Positions 8,364 to 16,399 of a DNA stretch of 55,941 nt are shown here, one piece after another. The stretch is taken from positions 1 through 55,941 of the forward strand of contig NZ_CADIJR010000044.1 in the NCBI RefSeq assembly GCF_902859645.1, given 5' to 3'. This DNA is from Achromobacter insuavis. GTDB lineage: Bacteria > Pseudomonadota > Gammaproteobacteria > Burkholderiales > Burkholderiaceae_B. The first letter of the stretch is position 1. The number at the start of each line of letters is the position of its first letter. Below the pieces are notes generated by a model. It ran no database searches and had not been told where the DNA came from. It saw nothing but the letters and a program-made list of their open reading frames with translations. The translations under genes were made by a program, and so were the position numbers.

Positions 8364-10571
8364 CTACGCCGCCGCGATCAACCGGATATCCGCGCTGCCA
8401 TCGCGCTCCAGCTGCGCCACCAGCCCCAGCTCCCAGTCGAGATAGTCGCGGAAGCCCTGGTCGCGCGCCGACAGGTCGTCGAACAGATACGGGCTGATGC
8501 TCTGGTCGTCGTCGCCCGTCAGCACGCCCTCGGCGCCTTGCGCCAGCGGCAGGCCCTGCGCCTGCCAGGCACGCGTGCCGCCCAGCAGGTAACTGACCGG
8601 ACGGCCGCTGCGCCAGGCCAGTTCGGCCGCCGCCACCGCGGCCAGCACGCCGTCGGGCGAGGTCAGCACGATGGGGCGTTGCGTGTCGGTCGGCAGAAAC
8701 TCCTGCAGGCGATCCGGCGCGGCGTAGCGCGCGCCCGGTACGTGGCCGCGCTCGTAGGCCAGCCGCGATTCGATATCGAACAGTTCGGCGGCGCCGGCAT
8801 CCAGCGCCGCCCGCAAGGCCTGGGCCCGCAGCGCGGGCGCGTCGGGCCGGTGGCGCAGCACGCGGCGCGGCTCGGCGCCGCGTTCCAGCGGCGCCAGCGC
8901 CGGCGGTTGGTACAGATAGACCTCGACCGCGCCCAGCTGCGCCAGCCAGGCGCCGGTGGTCTGCGCGCGCACGCCGTCCCAGTCGACCAGCACCACCCGC
9001 GCGCGGCGCGTCGCCAGGTACTCGTCGGTCGCCTGCACCAGCTGGCCGCCCGGCGCCCAGCGCCAGCCCGGCAGGTGGCCGGTCTCGTATTCCTCGCGGG
9101 TGCGCACGTCGAACTTGTACAGCGTGCGCGTGCCCTGCTCGGCCTCGAACGCTCGCAAGGTGGCGGCGTCGATATGGCCGATGCCGGCGCGTTCGGCCAC
9201 GCCGCGCGCCTGCACGCGCGCCGCGGCGGCGCTGTCGGCGGACGGTTCCGGCAAGGCCGCCTGGCGGCCATAGGCCAGCTCGCGGCCGGACAGCAGCCAT
9301 TCCATGGTGCCGTTGCGCAGCGACGCCACGCGGTTCGGGATGCCAGCGTCGATCAGCGTCTGCGCGCCGACGATGCTGCGCGTGCGGCCGGCACAGTTCA
9401 CCACCACGAAGGTCTTGGGATCCGGCGCCAGTTCGCGGATGCGGTACACCAGTTCGGCGCCCGGCAGGCTGTGCGAGAACGGCAGCGTAAAGTTGTGGAA
9501 TTCCTCCGGCGTGCGGCTGTCGACCACCACGATGTCGTCGCCGCGCGCGACGCGCTCGTGCAGGTCGTCGACGTCGATCCAGGGCGTGTGCTTCTCGTGC
9601 TCGATGACTTCGCCGAAGGCCTTGCTGGGCACGTTGGTGCCGGAGAACAGCTCGCGCCCTTCCCGCTCCCAGCCGTCGGTGCCGCCGGCCAGCACCGAGA
9701 TGTCGGTCCAGCCCAGGCGGGTCAGCTTGGCCGCGGCCTGGTGCGCCAGGGTCTCGTCGTCATCCACCAGCACGATGCGCGTGTCGCGGCGCGGCACCAG
9801 GCGGTCGGCCAGCACCTCCAGGCGCCACAGCGGCGCGGGCACCGCGTACAGCAGGTGGCGGCGGGCGTAGCGGCCGGCTTCGCGCACGTCGAGCACGGCG
9901 ATCTCGGCCTCGCCGCGCAGCGCTTCCTGCAACCCGGCGGGCGACAGGCGCGCATGGTAGATCGCGGCCGGCGGCGAAAAGGTGCGGTAGGAACCGCCAG
10001 CGGTGCTCTCGAACACCACCCGGCCATGCAGACGGTCGAGCGCCAGGCCGTAGAAATGCAGGTGCGCGCCGGGCTTGCCGTCCACCAGCTCGATGGTGTG
10101 CACGTCGCTCGGTCCCAGCACGATCGAGTCGCCCGCGGCCACGTCGACGCGCCGCACGTGGGTCAGCACGTCGCGGCCCGGCTCGGCGCCGGCGCTGCGC
10201 GCATAGACCTCGTTGCGCTCGTTGCCCGACACGCCGGCGATGATGGCCCAGGTGGTGTGGTCGTGCGGCGGCTGGGCCTTGCCCGCCTCGCCCAGCGACA
10301 GGTACAGCGCGTAGGCGCCGTCGGCGTCCTCGGCCAGGCGGTAGATCGCGGTGGGCCGGCCCGGCACCACTTCAAAGGCCTGCGGCGGAAACAGCTCGGC
10401 GCGGCGGCCCAGCGCTTCGAGCAGGCGGGCGACCGGCGCCAGTTGATCGGGCGTGGCGCGCGCGGGGTCCGGCACCAGGGCCTTGACCTGCGCGATGAAG
10501 TCGCGCACGGCCCGGGCGCGTTCGGTGTCGTGGCGGAAAGCGGCGGCGGCCGCGTCGGAATGGGTGCTCAT
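8364..10571 (-). CDS. thiol-dioxygenase-like cupin fused to four rhodanese domains
   Basis: A 735-residue cytoplasmic fusion. Residues 1-215 form a COG5553/cysteine-dioxygenase-like cupin with metal-ligand motifs PPH103-D-H105 and H170-L-H172-F-Y-G. Four rhodanese repeats follow, roughly 230-325, 345-460, 485-595 and 610-690. Only the second has a nucleophile, in the loop N-C393-A-G-R-T-R. The equivalent loops in repeats 1, 3 and 4 read VDDDETL, VDWDGVR and TSPDGVL and lack cysteine. A likely role is oxidising a persulfide or thiol held on or handed over by the rhodanese module. The cupin is paralogous to the separate cupin at 13363-13989. Its promoter should lie in 10572-10720. The arrangement is seen directly; the substrate is unknown. 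Confidence 0.88.
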   Translation of the reverse strand: MSTHSDAAAAAFRHDTERARAVRDFIAQVKALVPDPARATPDQLAPVARLLEALGRRAELFPPQAFEVVPGRPTAIYRLAEDADGAYALYLSLGEAGKAQPPHDHTTWAIIAGVSGNERNEVYARSAGAEPGRDVLTHVRRVDVAAGDSIVLGPSDVHTIELVDGKPGAHLHFYGLALDRLHGRVVFESTAGGSYRTFSPPAAIYHARLSPAGLQEALRGEAEIAVLDVREAGRYARRHLLYAVPAPLWRLEVLADRLVPRRDTRIVLVDDDETLAHQAAAKLTRLGWTDISVLAGGTDGWEREGRELFSGTNVPSKAFGEVIEHEKHTPWIDVDDLHERVARGDDIVVVDSRTPEEFHNFTLPFSHSLPGAELVYRIRELAPDPKTFVVVNCAGRTRSIVGAQTLIDAGIPNRVASLRNGTMEWLLSGRELAYGRQAALPEPSADSAAAARVQARGVAERAGIGHIDAATLRAFEAEQGTRTLYKFDVRTREEYETGHLPGWRWAPGGQLVQATDEYLATRRARVVLVDWDGVRAQTTGAWLAQLGAVEVYLYQPPALAPLERGAEPRRVLRHRPDAPALRAQALRAALDAGAAELFDIESRLAYERGHVPGARYAAPDRLQEFLPTDTQRPIVLTSPDGVLAAVAAAELAWRSGRPVSYLLGGTRAWQAQGLPLAQGAEGVLTGDDDQSISPYLFDDLSARDQGFRDYLDWELGLVAQLERDGSADIRLIAAA

Positions 10572-10720
10572 GGGATCCGGAATTCCTGGGGTTGAAGAAC
10601 CGGATCAGCCTACGTCCGCGGCCCGGCGCGGACAACGTAGAAATGCGTCTATGGATATGCGGCGACTGCGCGGCCCATGTCGGCCTCTGGCCGATCAGGC
10701 GGACCGCGCGCGCGCCGCGG

Positions 10721-11650
10721 TCAGGCCTCGCCCTTGAGCGCCTGGTCCACCACCGCGCGCGTCAGCGTCGGCACGAACATCTCGATGAAATGGAAGGCGT
10801 AGCCGCGCAGCCAGGCGCCGCGGCGGATGGCCAGCCGCGTCAGGTTGATCTCGAACAGATGGCGCGCGTCGATGGCGCACAGGCGCGTGTCGCGCTCGGC
10901 GTCCCAGGCCACGGCGGCCACGATGCCCACGCCCAGTTCCAGCTCGACGTAGGTCTTGATGACGTCCGCGTCCATCGCCGTCATGACGATGTCGGGCGTG
11001 ATGCCGGCGCGCGCGAAGGCTTCGTCGATGTGGGCCCGGCCGGTGTAGCCGCGGCCATAGGTGATGATGGGATAGCGCGACAGTTGCGACAGGCTGATGC
11101 CGCCTTCCACCGCGCCCAGCGGATGCCCCTTGGGCACGATGATGCTGTGGCTCCAGCGGTAGCACGGCAGGTTCAGCAGGCCGGGATAGTCGGCCACCGC
11201 CTCGGTGGCGACGCCGATGTCGGCCTCGCCTTCGAGCAGCATTTCCGAGACCTGCCGCGGCGAGCCCTGGTGCAGGTGCAGCACCACCTCGGGATAGCGC
11301 TGGCGGAACTCCTTGATGACCGGCGGCAAGGCATAGCGCGCCTGCGAATGGGTCGCGGCGATCGACAGCACGCCCTTGCGGCTGTCGGCGTATTCGGCGC
11401 CGGCATGACGGATGTTGTCGGCGCATTGCAGGATCTGCTCGACCAGCGGCAGGATCTGCTCGCCCGGCGGCGTCAGGCCGATCAGGCGCTTGCCGGAGCG
11501 CACGAAGATGTCGACGCCGACCTCTTCCTCCAGCTCGCGGATCTGGCGGCTGACGCCGGGTTGCGAGGTGTGCAGGCTTTCCGACACGTCGGTCAGGTTG
11601 AAATCGCGGCGCACGGTTTCGCGCACGGAACGCAGTTGCTGGAAGTTCAT
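10721..11650 (-). CDS. cysB: CysB-family LysR transcriptional regulator
   Basis: A 309-residue LysR protein. The N-terminal winged helix begins MNFQQLRSVRETVRRDFNLTDVSESLHTSQPGVSRQIRELE, which is close to CysB/Cbl. The effector domain contains the conserved TTHTQARY-like segment (AATHSQARYALP) that binds sulfate or acetylserine in CysB. CysB controls assimilation of sulfur sources in response to O-acetylserine, thiosulfate or sulfide. The ATG at 11650 is fixed by family alignment, although the frame is open further upstream into the VOC gene. It lies 40 bp behind the VOC gene and probably shares its promoter. Its place inside a sulfur locus makes local control of the transporter and rhodanese units likely. 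It may be a second CysB-like paralogue rather than the main CysB. Confidence 0.9.
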   Translation of the reverse strand: MNFQQLRSVRETVRRDFNLTDVSESLHTSQPGVSRQIRELEEEVGVDIFVRSGKRLIGLTPPGEQILPLVEQILQCADNIRHAGAEYADSRKGVLSIAATHSQARYALPPVIKEFRQRYPEVVLHLHQGSPRQVSEMLLEGEADIGVATEAVADYPGLLNLPCYRWSHSIIVPKGHPLGAVEGGISLSQLSRYPIITYGRGYTGRAHIDEAFARAGITPDIVMTAMDADVIKTYVELELGVGIVAAVAWDAERDTRLCAIDARHLFEINLTRLAIRRGAWLRGYAFHFIEMFVPTLTRAVVDQALKGEA

Positions 11651-11690
11651 GGAATCGCCGAGGCCTGTGTGAGGGAGCCGAGCACGAGGC

Positions 11691-12038
11691 CTAGCCGAGA
11701 AATGCCAGCTGGTTGCCGCTGGGGTCTTTGACGTACATGACGCGCGGCAAGGCGTCGGGCAGCGAACAGACCGGGTGAAAGCCCGCATCGCGCAGGCGCA
11801 GCAGGATGTCGTCGTAGGCGCCGGTGCGGATGGCCAGGTAGTCGGCCCTGACCTCGCGGCTGACCTCGGCCACCGGCGACAGCGACAGGGTCGCGTCGCC
11901 CAGCGCGAACAGCAGGCGCCCGTCCGGGACTGGCATTTCATCCAGCCCGAGGGTGCCGCGGTAGAACTCGCGCACGGCGTCCAGCTGCCGCGCCGCGAAG
12001 GAAAGCTGTACCGATCCGATCGAAGAAATAGAAGACAT
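11691..12038 (-). CDS. glyoxalase/bleomycin-resistance (VOC) family protein
   Basis: A 115-residue single VOC-fold protein. It shows the usual beta-alpha-beta-beta-beta halves: 'VQLSFAARQLDAVREFYRGTLGLDEM' at the N terminus and 'PRVMYVKDPSGNQLAFLG' at the C terminus, with the Asp-Pro-x-Gly-Asn-x-hydrophobic end of VOC proteins. The start at 12038 is preceded by GGCAGGG; upstream codons in frame look non-coding. It is the leader gene of a bicistron with the CysB-like regulator. Substrate not predictable; glyoxalase-type handling of a thiol adduct would suit the neighbourhood but is speculation. Confidence 0.82.
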   Translation of the reverse strand: MSSISSIGSVQLSFAARQLDAVREFYRGTLGLDEMPVPDGRLLFALGDATLSLSPVAEVSREVRADYLAIRTGAYDDILLRLRDAGFHPVCSLPDALPRVMYVKDPSGNQLAFLG

Positions 12039-12067
12039 GCCCTGCCGCCAACCTTGGAACAAGGCAA

Positions 12068-12107
12068 ATTCTAGACCCCGGGGGTACAACCGGACAAAGA
12101 GGTTGTA
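12068..12107 (-). promoter_or_regulatory. probable promoter with overlapping inverted repeat, VOC-cysB operon
   Basis: Reading the minus strand, TTGTCC (12097-12092) and TAGAAT (12073-12068) are separated by 18 bp and lie about 30 bp before the VOC start at 12038. An inverted repeat TACAACC (12085-12091) / GGTTGTA (12101-12107) with a 9-bp gap overlaps the -35 element. It could be an autoregulatory site for the downstream CysB-like protein. Confidence 0.5.
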
Positions 12108-12160
12108 ATTGCTTCTACATAATCAGAATCCCTAAGGAAACGCAGTCATTTGCATATGCG

Positions 12161-13366
12161 TCAGGCGCTGCGGCGCAGGCCGTCGCGGACCACGCCGAAG
12201 GCCCGATCGAGGTCTTCCACCAGGTCCAGCGGATGCTCCAGGCCGATGTGCAGGCGCACCACTTCATGGCCGCCCTGCCACACGCTGTGTTCGGCCAGCC
12301 GTTCCGGCGCCGCTTCCAGCGCCAGGCTCTCGTAGCCGCCCCAGGACGCGCCGATGGAGAAATAGCGCAACGCGTCGATGAAGCGCGCCGCGGCGCCCGG
12401 CTGGTCCGCCCGCAGCGCGAACGACACCAGGCCGCTGGCGCCGCTGAAATCACGCCGCCACAGCGCATGGCCGGGATCCTGCGGCAAGGCCGGGTAATAG
12501 ACCCGCTCGACGTCCGCGTGGCGCGACAGGTATTCCGCCACGCTCAGCGCGTTCTGGTGGTGGCGCGCCAGCCGCACGTCCAGCGTGCGCAGGCCGCGCA
12601 GCGTCAGGTAGGCATCGTCCGCGCCCACCGCCAGGCCGAGCGCGTCGTAGGTGGCGCCGACCTGCCGCGCCAGCTCGGGGCTGTCGACCGTGACCACGCC
12701 CATCATCACGTCCGAATGACCGGCCAGGTACTTGGTGGCGGCCTGGATCGAGATGTTGGCGCCCAGCGCCAGCGGCTGGTAGTAGAGGCCGCCGCTCCAG
12801 GTGTTGTCGGTGGCCACCACCACGCCGCGGCTGCGCGCCTGGGCCGCCAGCGCCGGCAGGTCCAGCACCTCGAACAGCAGCGAACTGGGAGACTCCAGAT
12901 ACAGCAGCCGCGTGTTGGGGCGGAAGCGTTCGGCCAGATCGTCGCGGCCGGGCGAGAAGTATTCAACCTCGATGCCGTAGCGCTGCAGCAGCGCCTTGTC
13001 GACGCGCCGCACCGGCGAATAGACGCTGTCCGACACCAGCGCATGCTCGCCCGGCGCCAGCGTGGCCAGCAGCACCAGCACGATGGCCGACAGGCCGGAC
13101 GGCGCCAGGACGCTGCGATGGCCCCCTTCCAGCGAGGCCACCGCAGCTTCCAGCGCCTGGTGCGTGTCCAGGCCATGGCGGCCGTAGGTGGCGACGCGTT
13201 CGCCAGCGGCGCGCTGCGCGTTCAGCGCCGCGTGCGTGGCGGTGTCGGCAAAGCGCACGGTGCTGGTGCGCACCACCGGCACATTGACCGGGCCGGCGCC
13301 CTGCTTCAGGTCGGGACTGCCGGCATGCACCAGCCGGGTTTGCACGTGGGCGTGATCGAGGCTCAT
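12161..13366 (-). CDS. metC: cystathionine beta-lyase / trans-sulfuration PLP enzyme (MetC type)
   Basis: A 401-residue Cys/Met-metabolism PLP enzyme. It has the PLP Asp at D187 (VATDNTW) and the Schiff-base lysine K212 in the family motif AATKYLAGHSDVMMG. The N-terminal 'TYGRHGLDTHQALE' and 'GHRSVLAPSGLSAI' also fit. The length and GHSDVMMG motif favour beta-elimination of cystathionine or cystine (releasing thiol, pyruvate and ammonia) over gamma-synthase activity. It is the last gene of the transporter operon and overlaps the cupin stop by 4 bp. In this context a C-S lyase for the imported sulfur amino acid is as likely as methionine biosynthesis. Confidence 0.88.
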   Translation of the reverse strand: MSLDHAHVQTRLVHAGSPDLKQGAGPVNVPVVRTSTVRFADTATHAALNAQRAAGERVATYGRHGLDTHQALEAAVASLEGGHRSVLAPSGLSAIVLVLLATLAPGEHALVSDSVYSPVRRVDKALLQRYGIEVEYFSPGRDDLAERFRPNTRLLYLESPSSLLFEVLDLPALAAQARSRGVVVATDNTWSGGLYYQPLALGANISIQAATKYLAGHSDVMMGVVTVDSPELARQVGATYDALGLAVGADDAYLTLRGLRTLDVRLARHHQNALSVAEYLSRHADVERVYYPALPQDPGHALWRRDFSGASGLVSFALRADQPGAAARFIDALRYFSIGASWGGYESLALEAAPERLAEHSVWQGGHEVVRLHIGLEHPLDLVEDLDRAFGVVRDGLRRSA

Positions 13367-13989
13367 GCGCGCTGCTCCTGGCCCGGCTTCATCTGGGTGG
13401 CGTTGTAGTTGACGATCTCGCCGGTGGCCAGGTCGATGCCGATGCGGCCCGACAGCGTCTCCAGCGGCTGGCCGTACAGGTGGAAATGCAGGGTCGGCTC
13501 ATCGCCGGTGACATGGATGCTGTGGATGTCGTCCGGCAGGAACGACACCGACTGCCCCGGCTGCACCACCACTTCGCGCACCTGTTCCAGCGTGGCGCGG
13601 CCGGCCTGCGAGCCGTCGTCGCTGCGGCGGTAGACGCGATTCAGTTCCTGGCCCGACAGGGCCACGATCACCGCCCAGGTGGTGTGGTTGTGCGGCAAGG
13701 TGGTCTTGCCCGGGTTGATCGAGTTCAGGTAGAGCGCCGGTTCGCCGGCGGCGTCGTCGGGATTGAGGCGGTAGCGGGTCGAGGCGCCCACGCCCTGCCC
13801 CGGCGCCGGCGGCGCGAATTCGGCCGCGGGAAACAGCGCGCGCTGTTGCGCCAGTTGTTCCAGGCGCGTGGTGATCCGCGCCAGCAAGTCGCGCGACAGC
13901 GGCGCGGCGGCCAGCAGGCCGCGGATGTCGGCCAGGGCGTCCTGCACCTGCTGGCGGCGTTCGAGGGAAACGGAAGATTCGGTGGTCAT
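13363..13989 (-). CDS. cysteine-dioxygenase-like cupin (COG5553)
   Basis: A 208-residue cupin with metal-binding motifs LPH100-N-H102-TTWAV and LH168-F-H170-LYG. It matches the N-terminal domain of the cupin-rhodanese fusion at 8364-10571 over the same blocks (HxHTTWA, SGxExNxVY, HFxxYG). Members are treated as thiol dioxygenases that add O2 to cysteine or mercapto-acids with non-haem Fe(II). I chose the ATG at 13989, which has GGAG 5 nt upstream, over an in-frame start at 14019. It follows the ABC ATPase gene by 26 bp and overlaps the lyase gene by 4 bp. Substrate (cysteine, 3-mercaptopropionate, mercaptolactate or other) cannot be read from sequence. Confidence 0.85.
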   Translation of the reverse strand: MTTESSVSLERRQQVQDALADIRGLLAAAPLSRDLLARITTRLEQLAQQRALFPAAEFAPPAPGQGVGASTRYRLNPDDAAGEPALYLNSINPGKTTLPHNHTTWAVIVALSGQELNRVYRRSDDGSQAGRATLEQVREVVVQPGQSVSFLPDDIHSIHVTGDEPTLHFHLYGQPLETLSGRIGIDLATGEIVNYNATQMKPGQEQRA

Positions 13990-14015
13990 GTCGGCTCCGG
14001 GTTGCGCAAAGCGCG

Positions 14016-14867
14016 TCACACTGCGAGGCGCAGCGGGTCAAAGGTCAGGTAGGCGTCGATCGGATCGGCCTGGGCGCGCCGCACCGGCGGCTCGGCCGAG
14101 GCGCGTTGCAGGAAGGCGCGGGTGCGTTCGCTGTCGGGCCGGCCAAAGATGCGGGCCGGCGGGCCGTGCTCGACGATGCGGCCGGCCTCGGTGAAGTACA
14201 CCGTGTCGCTCACCTCCTGGGCGAAGCGCATTTCGTGCGTCACCAGCACGCAGGTCAGGCCGTCCTGCACCAGGTCGCGGATCACGGTCAGCACTTCGCC
14301 CACCATTTCCGGATCCAGCGCCGAGGTCACTTCGTCGAACAGGATCAGTTCGGGCCGCAGGGCCAGCGCGCGGGCAATGGCCACGCGTTGCTGCTGGCCG
14401 CCCGACAGCTCGCCCGGGTAGGCGTTTTCCTTGTGGTCCATGCGCACCTTGGCCAGCAGCTCGCGCGCCAGCGCCTGGGCCTGGGCCCGCGGCTGGCCGT
14501 TGACCTTGATGGGCGAAATCACCAGGTTCTCCAGCACGCTCAGGTGCGGGAACAGGTTGTATTGCTGGAACACGAAGCCCACCCGCTTGCGCAGGGCGAT
14601 CAGCTCGGACTCGGTCTTGAGCCCGTCGACCCGCACGCCGCCGACCTCGATCTCGCCGCGCTGCGGCCGCAGCAGGCCGGTGATGCAGCGCAGGATGGTC
14701 GACTTGCCCGAGCCCGACGGGCCGATGATGGACACCGCGTTGCCGGGCCGGACCTCGACGTCGATGCCCTTGAGCACCTCGGTCTGGCCGAATGCCAGGT
14801 GCACGTCCCGCAGGCTCACCAGCGGGGTGTCGGTCGCGGCGTGGCCGCCGCTGTCAGTAATGCGCAT
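14016..14867 (-). CDS. polar amino-acid ABC transporter ATP-binding protein
   Basis: A 283-residue ATPase of the GlnQ/HisP/TcyC family. It has Walker A G49-PSGSGKST57, a Q-loop near 101 (FQQYNLFPHLS), the signature LSGGQ at 154-158 and Walker B LILFDE at 174-179, followed by the VTSALDPE D-loop. The family energises import of amino acids including cystine. The C-terminal 35 residues extend beyond the typical 245-250-residue length. It overlaps the upstream permease gene by 14 bp, in an operon with both permeases and two binding proteins. Neighbouring sulfur enzymes suggest a sulfur-containing substrate. Confidence 0.92.
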   Translation of the reverse strand: MRITDSGGHAATDTPLVSLRDVHLAFGQTEVLKGIDVEVRPGNAVSIIGPSGSGKSTILRCITGLLRPQRGEIEVGGVRVDGLKTESELIALRKRVGFVFQQYNLFPHLSVLENLVISPIKVNGQPRAQAQALARELLAKVRMDHKENAYPGELSGGQQQRVAIARALALRPELILFDEVTSALDPEMVGEVLTVIRDLVQDGLTCVLVTHEMRFAQEVSDTVYFTEAGRIVEHGPPARIFGRPDSERTRAFLQRASAEPPVRRAQADPIDAYLTFDPLRLAV

Positions 14868-15672
14868 AACGTCGTTCCAGATGGCGCGTCCAGCGCGCGA
14901 TGGGATAGCAATAGGCGAAGAACAGCGCCAATAGCGTGAAATAGACCAGGATGGTGAAGTCGCTGCGCGCCACCGTGTTGCTGGCCACCGTGGCGGTGTC
15001 GACCAGGTCGTGCACGCCGACCAGCGAGGCCAGCGAGGTGCTCATGGTGATGCTGGCGTACAGGTTCATCCACGACGGCAGCATGCGCCGCACGCACTGC
15101 GGCAGCACGATCATGCGGAAGATCTGCGAGCGCCGGAACGCCAGCGACTGCGCCGCTTCCCATTGCGCCTCGGGGATCGACTGGATCGCCCCGCGGAAGA
15201 TCTCGGCGACGTTGGCGCTGGCCGGCAGGCCCAGCCCGATCACCACCTTGATCCAGTCGGGAAACGGCAGGTTCCAGCCGCCCAGGTTCAGTTCGAACGG
15301 AAACACGTAGGTCGTGAAGTACACCAGCACCAGGATCGGCGCGTTGCGGAACGCCAGCACGTAGATCCGCGTCAAGCGCCGCAACAGGGGCGACGGCGAC
15401 AGCGACAGCGCGCCCACCACCAGCCCGACGGCCGTGCCCAGCGCCATGGCCAGCACGCTGATCTGCACGTTCATGCCCAGGCCGCGCAGCAACGCCGGCG
15501 ACCAGTGCCACAGGTGCCGCACCGCGGCCGGCGCGCTGTCGGTCAGGGCCCACGCGACGCCCAGCGCGACCAGCGCCAGCAGCAGCACCACCCACGGATC
15601 GCGCAGCAGCGCCCGCCAGCCGCCGCCCGCGCGATGCGCGGCAGCGCCATTCAATACCAGTTCATTGGCCAT
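14854..15672 (-). CDS. polar amino-acid ABC transporter permease (second)
   Basis: A 272-residue inner-membrane permease. After an N-terminal segment (about 25-45) it shows the His/Glu/Gln-type permease core: 'GLGMNVQISVLAMALGTAVGLV', then the ATPase-coupling EAA loop 'IPEAQWEAAQSLAFRRSQIFRMIVLPQCVRRMLPSWMNL' (about 190-230). It overlaps the first permease gene by 11 bp and the ATPase gene by 14 bp. With the other permease it forms the heterodimeric channel of the importer. Confidence 0.92.
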   Translation of the reverse strand: MANELVLNGAAAHRAGGGWRALLRDPWVVLLLALVALGVAWALTDSAPAAVRHLWHWSPALLRGLGMNVQISVLAMALGTAVGLVVGALSLSPSPLLRRLTRIYVLAFRNAPILVLVYFTTYVFPFELNLGGWNLPFPDWIKVVIGLGLPASANVAEIFRGAIQSIPEAQWEAAQSLAFRRSQIFRMIVLPQCVRRMLPSWMNLYASITMSTSLASLVGVHDLVDTATVASNTVARSDFTILVYFTLLALFFAYCYPIARWTRHLERRYAHY

Positions 15673-16399
15673 AGCCGGGCATCCTCAAGCGCGCTTCCAG
15701 CCAGCGTCCGCCCACGCTCACCAGCCAGGTCAGCAGGCCGAAATACAGCAGGATCAGCAGCAACAGTTCCAGCACGTTGTCGCGGTGCGACCAGATCATG
15801 ATGGACTCGTAGGTCACATCCCCCACCGCGATGGCCGAGGCGATCGCGGTCATCTTCACCAGATCCACCAGGTTGTTGACCAGCGCCGGCAGCGCGAAGC
15901 GCAGCGCCAGCGGCAGTTGCACCTGCGTCAGGATCTGGCGGCGCGAGAAGGCCAGCGAGCGCGCGGCTTCCAGCGTCACCGCCGGCACCGCCTCGATGCC
16001 GGCGCGCAGCGCCTCGGCGTGGAACACGCCCTTGTGCAGCGCCACCACGATCACCACCCACATGAACGGCGTGATCGGGCTGCCACCGCCCAGCTTCTGC
16101 GTGATCAGCATGTTCAACACCAGGAAGGCGCAATACAGCTGCACCAGCGTCGGCGTGTTGCGGGTCAGTTCGACGAAGGCCTGCAGCGGCCGCGCCAGCC
16201 AGCCGCGACCGCTGGTGAGCCCGGCCGCGATCAGCACGCCGAACAGCAGGCTGACGGGGATGGTCCAGGCGCACAGTTGCAGCGTCACCAGCAGGCCGTG
16301 GCCGAAGGCGGACAGCTCGCCCGGATCCAGCACGAAGCCGTAATTCAGGCCCAGGGGCTTGAAGAAATGGACCCAGGCCTGCAATGCCTGTTCGATCAT
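15662..16399 (-). CDS. polar amino-acid ABC transporter permease (first)
   Basis: A 245-residue permease of the His/Glu/Gln/Arg family. It contains 'GHGLLVTLQLCAWTIPVSLLFGVL', the 'VELTRNTPTLVQLYCAFL' element conserved in this family, and the EAA loop 'IEAVPAVTLEAARSLAFSRRQILTQVQLPLALRFALPALVNNL' contacting the ATPase. Five membrane segments can be recognised. The start overlaps the stop of the aminotransferase gene by 4 bp, and its own stop lies inside the next permease gene, so the whole transporter is tightly coupled to the enzymes before it. Confidence 0.92.
   Translation of the reverse strand: MIEQALQAWVHFFKPLGLNYGFVLDPGELSAFGHGLLVTLQLCAWTIPVSLLFGVLIAAGLTSGRGWLARPLQAFVELTRNTPTLVQLYCAFLVLNMLITQKLGGGSPITPFMWVVIVVALHKGVFHAEALRAGIEAVPAVTLEAARSLAFSRRQILTQVQLPLALRFALPALVNNLVDLVKMTAIASAIAVGDVTYESIMIWSHRDNVLELLLLILLYFGLLTWLVSVGGRWLEARLRMPGYGQ

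Noticed and set aside
8139-10595. Open frame of 818 codons on the plus strand
   Set aside because: Antisense to the cupin-rhodanese fusion; His/Arg/Gln-rich translation typical of GC shadow frames.
11651-12067. N-terminal extension of the CysB-like regulator
   Set aside because: The frame is open upstream, but it runs over the VOC gene and the extension lacks family similarity; LysR proteins start at the MNFQQLR position.
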